From NCBI RefSeq assembly GCF_002086675.1, contig NZ_MVIF01000036.1, positions 1 to 46,359 on the forward strand: a stretch of DNA of 46,359 bases, in the 5' to 3' direction. The notes below the pieces were generated by a model. It worked only from the letters and a program-made list of their open reading frames with translations. It was not told where the DNA came from and made no database searches. This DNA comes from Mycobacterium persicum. GTDB lineage: Bacteria > Actinomycetota > Actinomycetes > Mycobacteriales > Mycobacteriaceae. The position numbers and the translations under genes are program-made. Shown in pieces: positions 45,205-46,359 of the stretch. Each line of letters starts with the position of its first letter. Position 1 is the first letter of the stretch.

Positions 45205-45459
45205 ACTGGGATTCAGGTGACCGTCCGCTACTTCGCGGCGGCGCGAGCGGCCGCCGGTATCGAGTCGGAAACAGTCACGTTGCGGCCCGGCGCCACGGTG
45301 GCCGAATTGGTCGACGGCCTGGCCGCACGCAACGCTCGGCTGGCAACGGTGTTGGGCCGATGCTCCTATCTGCGCGACGGTATTGCCGTCCGAGACGACG
45401 CCACATCGTTATCCGCCGGCGACACGCTTGATGTACTCCCCCCCTTTGCGGGCGGCTGA
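45157..45459 (+). CDS. moaD2: Molybdopterin synthase small subunit MoaD2
   Basis: 100 residues from GTG at 45157, or 96 from ATG at 45169; H37Rv MoaD2 is about 92. Ubiquitin-like beta-grasp fold: IQVTVRYFAAARAAAG, LRPGATVAELVDGLA, SLSAGDTLDVLPPFAGG. The C-terminal Gly-Gly is thiocarboxylated and donates sulphur to precursor Z. The first 12 residues (MANPMANTLANS) are encoded by a 12-base tandem repeat. The gene overlaps the end of moaA2 by 8 bases. Confidence 0.92.
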   Translation: MANPMANTLANSVADATGIQVTVRYFAAARAAAGIESETVTLRPGATVAELVDGLAARNARLATVLGRCSYLRDGIAVRDDATSLSAGDTLDVLPPFAGG

Positions 45460-45463
45460 TCGC

Positions 45464-45479
45464 TGTGAGATTTGTCACG
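45464..45479. promoter_or_regulatory. CRP (Rv3676-type) binding site upstream of rpfA
   Basis: TGTGAGATTTGTCACG matches the mycobacterial CRP palindrome TGTGAnnnnnnTCACA at 9 of 10 fixed bases. rpfA is an established CRP target in M. tuberculosis, so the site is expected. It lies 435 bases before the rpfA start, in front of the long riboswitch leader. Confidence 0.8.
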
Positions 45480-45615
45480 TAACGGAACGATAACAAGCCG
45501 GACACGGTGCGGTGTCGAGCATTATGACCTGCGCAAATAGCCGCGCTTCTTGGGGTTTTCGGCGGCGTCTGTGAGCAAAACGCCGGCCCATCTCACACGT
45601 GACGAGATTGGCTGA

Positions 45616-46359
<744 letters not shown>

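Noticed and set aside
45570..45597. TGTGAG and CTCACA as a second CRP site before rpfA
   Set aside because: The halves are 16 bases apart, not the 6 needed for CRP; at most it is a small hairpin.

Overview
The window is chromosomal DNA of a slow-growing Mycobacterium close to, but not inside, the M. tuberculosis complex. It is GC-rich, has many GTG starts and 4-bp stop/start overlaps, carries PPE genes, and keeps long blocks of the gene order that I recognise from H37Rv (Rv0908 back to Rv0867c), read here in reverse. No rRNA, tRNA, CRISPR array or complete insertion sequence was seen.

Layout. 1-661: 5' part of a PPE-MPTR gene. 931-6839 (minus): a tight unit echA6, metallo-beta-lactamase-fold protein, serine beta-lactamase-like lipoprotein, ctpE. 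6866-8347: accD3, divergent from echA6 across only 26 bp. 8588-10639: prrA-prrB two-component system. 10641-12358 (minus): arfA-arfB-arfC. 12460-14319: small helical protein and FAD amine-oxidase-like protein. 14337-17910: gltA2 and pdxH (minus), citA (plus). 17971-19515 (minus): Rv0888-like sphingomyelinase/nuclease, then 1.1 kb without a convincing gene. 20604-22651: membrane fatty-acid hydroxylase-like protein and TetR repressor divergent from a VOC protein. 22653-25379 (minus): AurF-like diiron oxygenase with fprB. 25597-31438: serC, sepH, a membrane protein/SpoU methyltransferase/MarR operon, a DUF2530 protein with an SRPBCC protein, and a DUF3027 protein. 31542-33721: MFS protein and DUF2771 lipoprotein-like protein.

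33764-36578 is the accessory region of most interest: a WXG100/EspC-like secretion partner, a type VII secretion toxin-like gene broken by two compensating frameshifts, an adjacent immunity-like gene, a decayed copy of the toxin tail, and a second, diverged immunity-like gene. It looks like a polymorphic toxin/immunity locus that grew by cassette duplication and is partly decaying. It is followed by a xi-class glutathione transferase-like gene (minus), two tandem PPE-SVP genes and a remnant of an amino-acid permease.

40820-46359 returns to the conserved backbone: fadE10 and cspB (minus), yccF-like membrane protein, moaA2, moaD2, and the 5' part of rpfA, which is preceded by a CRP-type site and a ydaO-type (c-di-AMP) riboswitch.

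Starts were chosen by family N-termini, Shine-Dalgarno sequences and overlaps. Homology statements are from memory of mycobacterial proteins, not from a search.
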